From Bacteroidetes bacterium GWA2_31_9b (GTDB lineage Bacteria > Bacteroidota > Bacteroidia > Bacteroidales > UBA12077): DNA of 6,827 bases. Positions 5,269 to 6,827 of this stretch are shown one piece after another (position 1 is the stretch's first letter; every line of letters begins with the position of its first letter). The position numbers and the translations under genes were made by a program. A model generated the notes under the pieces. That model made no database searches. It saw nothing but the letters and a program-made list of their open reading frames with translations, and had not been told where the DNA came from. Location: assembly GCA_001769005.1 (NCBI GenBank), contig MENE01000189.1:54935-61761 (forward strand). Reading direction: 5' to 3'.

Positions 5269-6345
5269 ATGCCATCACAACCAAAACTTAAGTTTCTCGA
5301 TCGTTATTTAACACTCTGGATATTTCTAGCAATGGCGATTGGTGTTTTATCAGGATATTTTTTCCCGACCATAGCACAATTCTGGGAATCGTTAAAATCG
5401 TCACCCGAGAGTACAACCAATATTCCCATTGCTATTGGACTTATTTTAATGATGTATCCTCCATTGGCAAAAGTGAAATACGAAGAACTTGGCGATGTAT
5501 TTAAAAACTACAAAATTCTTTCACTTTCGTTATTACAAAACTGGGTTATCGGACCGGTTTTAATGTTTACACTGGGAGTCTTATTTTTCAAATTATTCCC
5601 TGGAGAAAATAATGCCAATCTACCGTACATGTATGGTATAATAATGATTGGTCTTGCCCGATGCATTGCTATGGTTATTGTATGGAACGACCTTGCAAAA
5701 GGTGATACTCAATATGCAGCAGGATTAGTTGCTTTCAATTCCATTTTTCAGGTTTTGTTTTTTTCAGTTTATGCCTATTTTTTTATTGCCGTTTTACCCG
5801 GATGGTTTGGAATACCAACAAACAATGCTGTAGAGAATATTACCATTGGGCAGATTGCCGAAAGCGTGTTTATTTATCTCGGAATACCATTTATGGCGGG
5901 CTTTCTAACACGATATATTCTGATTAGAGTAAAAAGTAAAGAATGGTATCATACGAAATTTATTCCTAAAATCAGCCCGATTACATTAATCGCTCTTTTA
6001 TTTACAATCATTGTAATGTTCTCGTTAAAAGGAGAGTACATTGTTAAAATCCCATTGAATGTAGTTCTTATCGCCATCCCTTTGTTGATTTACTTTGTGG
6101 TGATGTTTGTTGTATCATTCTTTATGAGCAAACGTATTGGCGCAAATTATGAGCAATCCACGACCCTATCTTTTACGGCTGCCAGCAATAATTTTGAATT
6201 AGCCATTGCTGTGGCTATAGCAATATTCGGTATGAATTCGGGCGAAGCATTTGCAGCTGTTATTGGTCCATTGGTTGAAGTACCTGTAATGATTGGTTTA
6301 GTAAATGTTGCATTCTGGTTTAAGAGAAAATACTTTACAACGTAG
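5269..6345 (+). CDS. acr3: ACR3-family arsenite efflux transporter
   Basis: This cytoplasmic membrane carrier exports arsenite. The 358 residues match the usual family length and contain about ten hydrophobic segments, starting with LTLWIFLAMAIGVLSGYFFP (14-33). Signature stretches are GLILMMYPPLAKVKYEE (57-73), QNWVIGPVLMF (90-100), and the fourth-segment motif GLARCIAMVIVWNDLAKGD (128-146), whose C132 matches the essential Cys of characterised Acr3. TAASNNFELAIAVAI (303-317) carries the conserved Glu (E310), and GPLVEVPVMIGLV (333-345) closes the family pattern. Start at ATG 5269 gives the normal short N-terminus; the leader is the 8-bp repeat array. It is the last gene of the ars block and receives arsenite made by ArsC. 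Public annotations sometimes label this family arsB, but it is unrelated to the E. coli ArsB transporter. Confidence 0.96.
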   Translation: MPSQPKLKFLDRYLTLWIFLAMAIGVLSGYFFPTIAQFWESLKSSPESTTNIPIAIGLILMMYPPLAKVKYEELGDVFKNYKILSLSLLQNWVIGPVLMFTLGVLFFKLFPGENNANLPYMYGIIMIGLARCIAMVIVWNDLAKGDTQYAAGLVAFNSIFQVLFFSVYAYFFIAVLPGWFGIPTNNAVENITIGQIAESVFIYLGIPFMAGFLTRYILIRVKSKEWYHTKFIPKISPITLIALLFTIIVMFSLKGEYIVKIPLNVVLIAIPLLIYFVVMFVVSFFMSKRIGANYEQSTTLSFTAASNNFELAIAVAIAIFGMNSGEAFAAVIGPLVEVPVMIGLVNVAFWFKRKYFTT

Positions 6346-6544
6346 TAAACTAATTTAAAAACTATCCACTTGAGAGCTTTTTTCATCTGCCTTTCGTTAA
6401 AATTTCGGATCAAGTTGAAAAGTTAGGGAGATTTAATAAATTGTTTTAAACAGGAAAGAATTTATAGAAGATATTACATATTAACACAATATGAAGAGTC
6501 AAGGTATTATTTTAAAAATCTCAGAAACATAAAGAATTATCATC

Positions 6545-6575
6545 GTTCTTTTTTGTCAACCACACAAAAAAGAAC
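6545..6575. repeat. Perfect 12-bp inverted repeat, possible terminator or dispersed element
   Basis: GTTCTTTTTTGT (6545-6556) and ACAAAAAAGAAC (6564-6575) pair perfectly around the 7-nt loop CAACCAC. It lies 199 bp after the acr3 stop and could end ars transcription. However, the stem is A/T-rich and the following bases are CAAAAAAAG rather than a T-tract, so it is not a classical intrinsic terminator on either strand. Stems of this style followed by an A-run recur between genes in Bacteroidota genomes, so a dispersed repeat is equally possible. Confidence 0.6.
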
Positions 6576-6635
6576 CAAAAAAAGTCACCGCCACTGATTA
6601 ATTTGTTAAAATCATAGAAAAACCTGTTATTCAGC

Positions 6636-6704
6636 GCAACACAAGTCGTCTCGATATTAATTTATCATTATAATTTATAATTGTATGTCGAGACTGAGTG
6701 TTGC
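6636..6704. repeat. Imperfect inverted repeat with AT-rich loop
   Basis: GCAACAC (6636-6642) pairs with GTGTTGC (6698-6704), and GTCTCGA (6648-6654) pairs with TCGAGAC (6688-6694). Unpaired internal bases are 5 on the left and 3 on the right, and a 33-nt AT-rich region lies at the apex. The two nested 7-bp stems make a sizeable fold on either strand. It could be an end of a small mobile element, a structured RNA or a repeat. No coding gene or terminator T-tract is attached. Confidence 0.5.
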
Positions 6705-6827
6705 TTACCAGACCTATCCCACACATGTTTTTCTTGATTTTTGAAACAAATTTATCAGATGCGGATTATTGAGCGTAGGCATGACAAAACGACGAACCTT
6801 GGGGTAGGGTGAATGTGATAAGCATTA

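Larger units (their letters stand above)
6346..6827. other. Non-coding tail with no convincing gene
   Basis: This 482-base stretch after acr3 has only very short open frames on either strand. The longest noted is about 31 codons on the minus strand around 6630-6735, without recognisable family features. No tRNA, rRNA or CRISPR pattern was seen. It contains two inverted repeats described separately. From about 6576 the base composition becomes less AT-rich than the upstream part, which may mark a different element or the approach to the next locus. Confidence 0.6.

Noticed and set aside
6368..6415. ACTTGA/TCAAGT pair as an acr3 terminator
   Set aside because: Only 6-bp arms with a 36-nt loop and no T-tract after it.
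6636..6704. Integron attC site
   Set aside because: The outer arms do not fit the RYYYAAC/GTTRRRY core, and no integrase or cassette structure is present.
6346..6827. Short open frames on both strands, including one of about 31 codons on the minus strand (about 6630-6735) and one of 19 codons on the plus strand from 6686
   Set aside because: Too short, no recognisable family, and they coincide with the inverted repeat, which alone can create mirrored frames.

Overview
The window is AT-rich and all its genes lie on the + strand. Start codons follow A-rich leaders without Shine-Dalgarno motifs, and the clearest promoter (TTTG-N19-TATGTTTG) matches the Bacteroidota consensus TTTG/TAnnTTTG. The protein families also fit a Bacteroidota host. 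The genus cannot be told from the sequence.

The window is a dense arsenic-resistance locus in two blocks. Block 1 (2-2650) holds the 3' part of an ArsF-type thioredoxin-fold protein, an ArsG-type CcdA-like membrane protein, an ArsP/YraQ-type permease (DUF318) and a membrane-anchored thioredoxin. Block 2 (2713-6345) starts at its own promoter with an arsR repressor. It continues with a rhodanese-like protein lacking the catalytic Cys, a thioredoxin-type arsenate reductase ArsC, a C_GCAxxG_C_C family protein, the arsenite methyltransferase ArsM and the arsenite exporter Acr3. The last 482 bases (6346-6827) have no convincing gene but hold two inverted repeats.

The likely logic is as follows. 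ArsR senses trivalent arsenic and releases the block-2 promoter. ArsC reduces arsenate to arsenite, which Acr3 exports or ArsM methylates. ArsP-type permeases can export trivalent methylated arsenicals, so ArsM and the block-1 permease may form a methylate-and-export branch. ArsF/ArsG homologues are associated with nitro-aromatic arsenical reduction and efflux of the amino product, which would extend the locus to organoarsenicals. The two CxxC thioredoxin-fold proteins and the CcdA-like protein could instead, or also, carry electrons across the membrane.

The least explained parts are the Cys-less rhodanese-like protein with its CPKC motif, the C_GCAxxG_C_C protein, the cysteine-rich tails on several operon proteins, an 8-bp tandem repeat against the acr3 start codon, and an inverted repeat just upstream of the arsP start.
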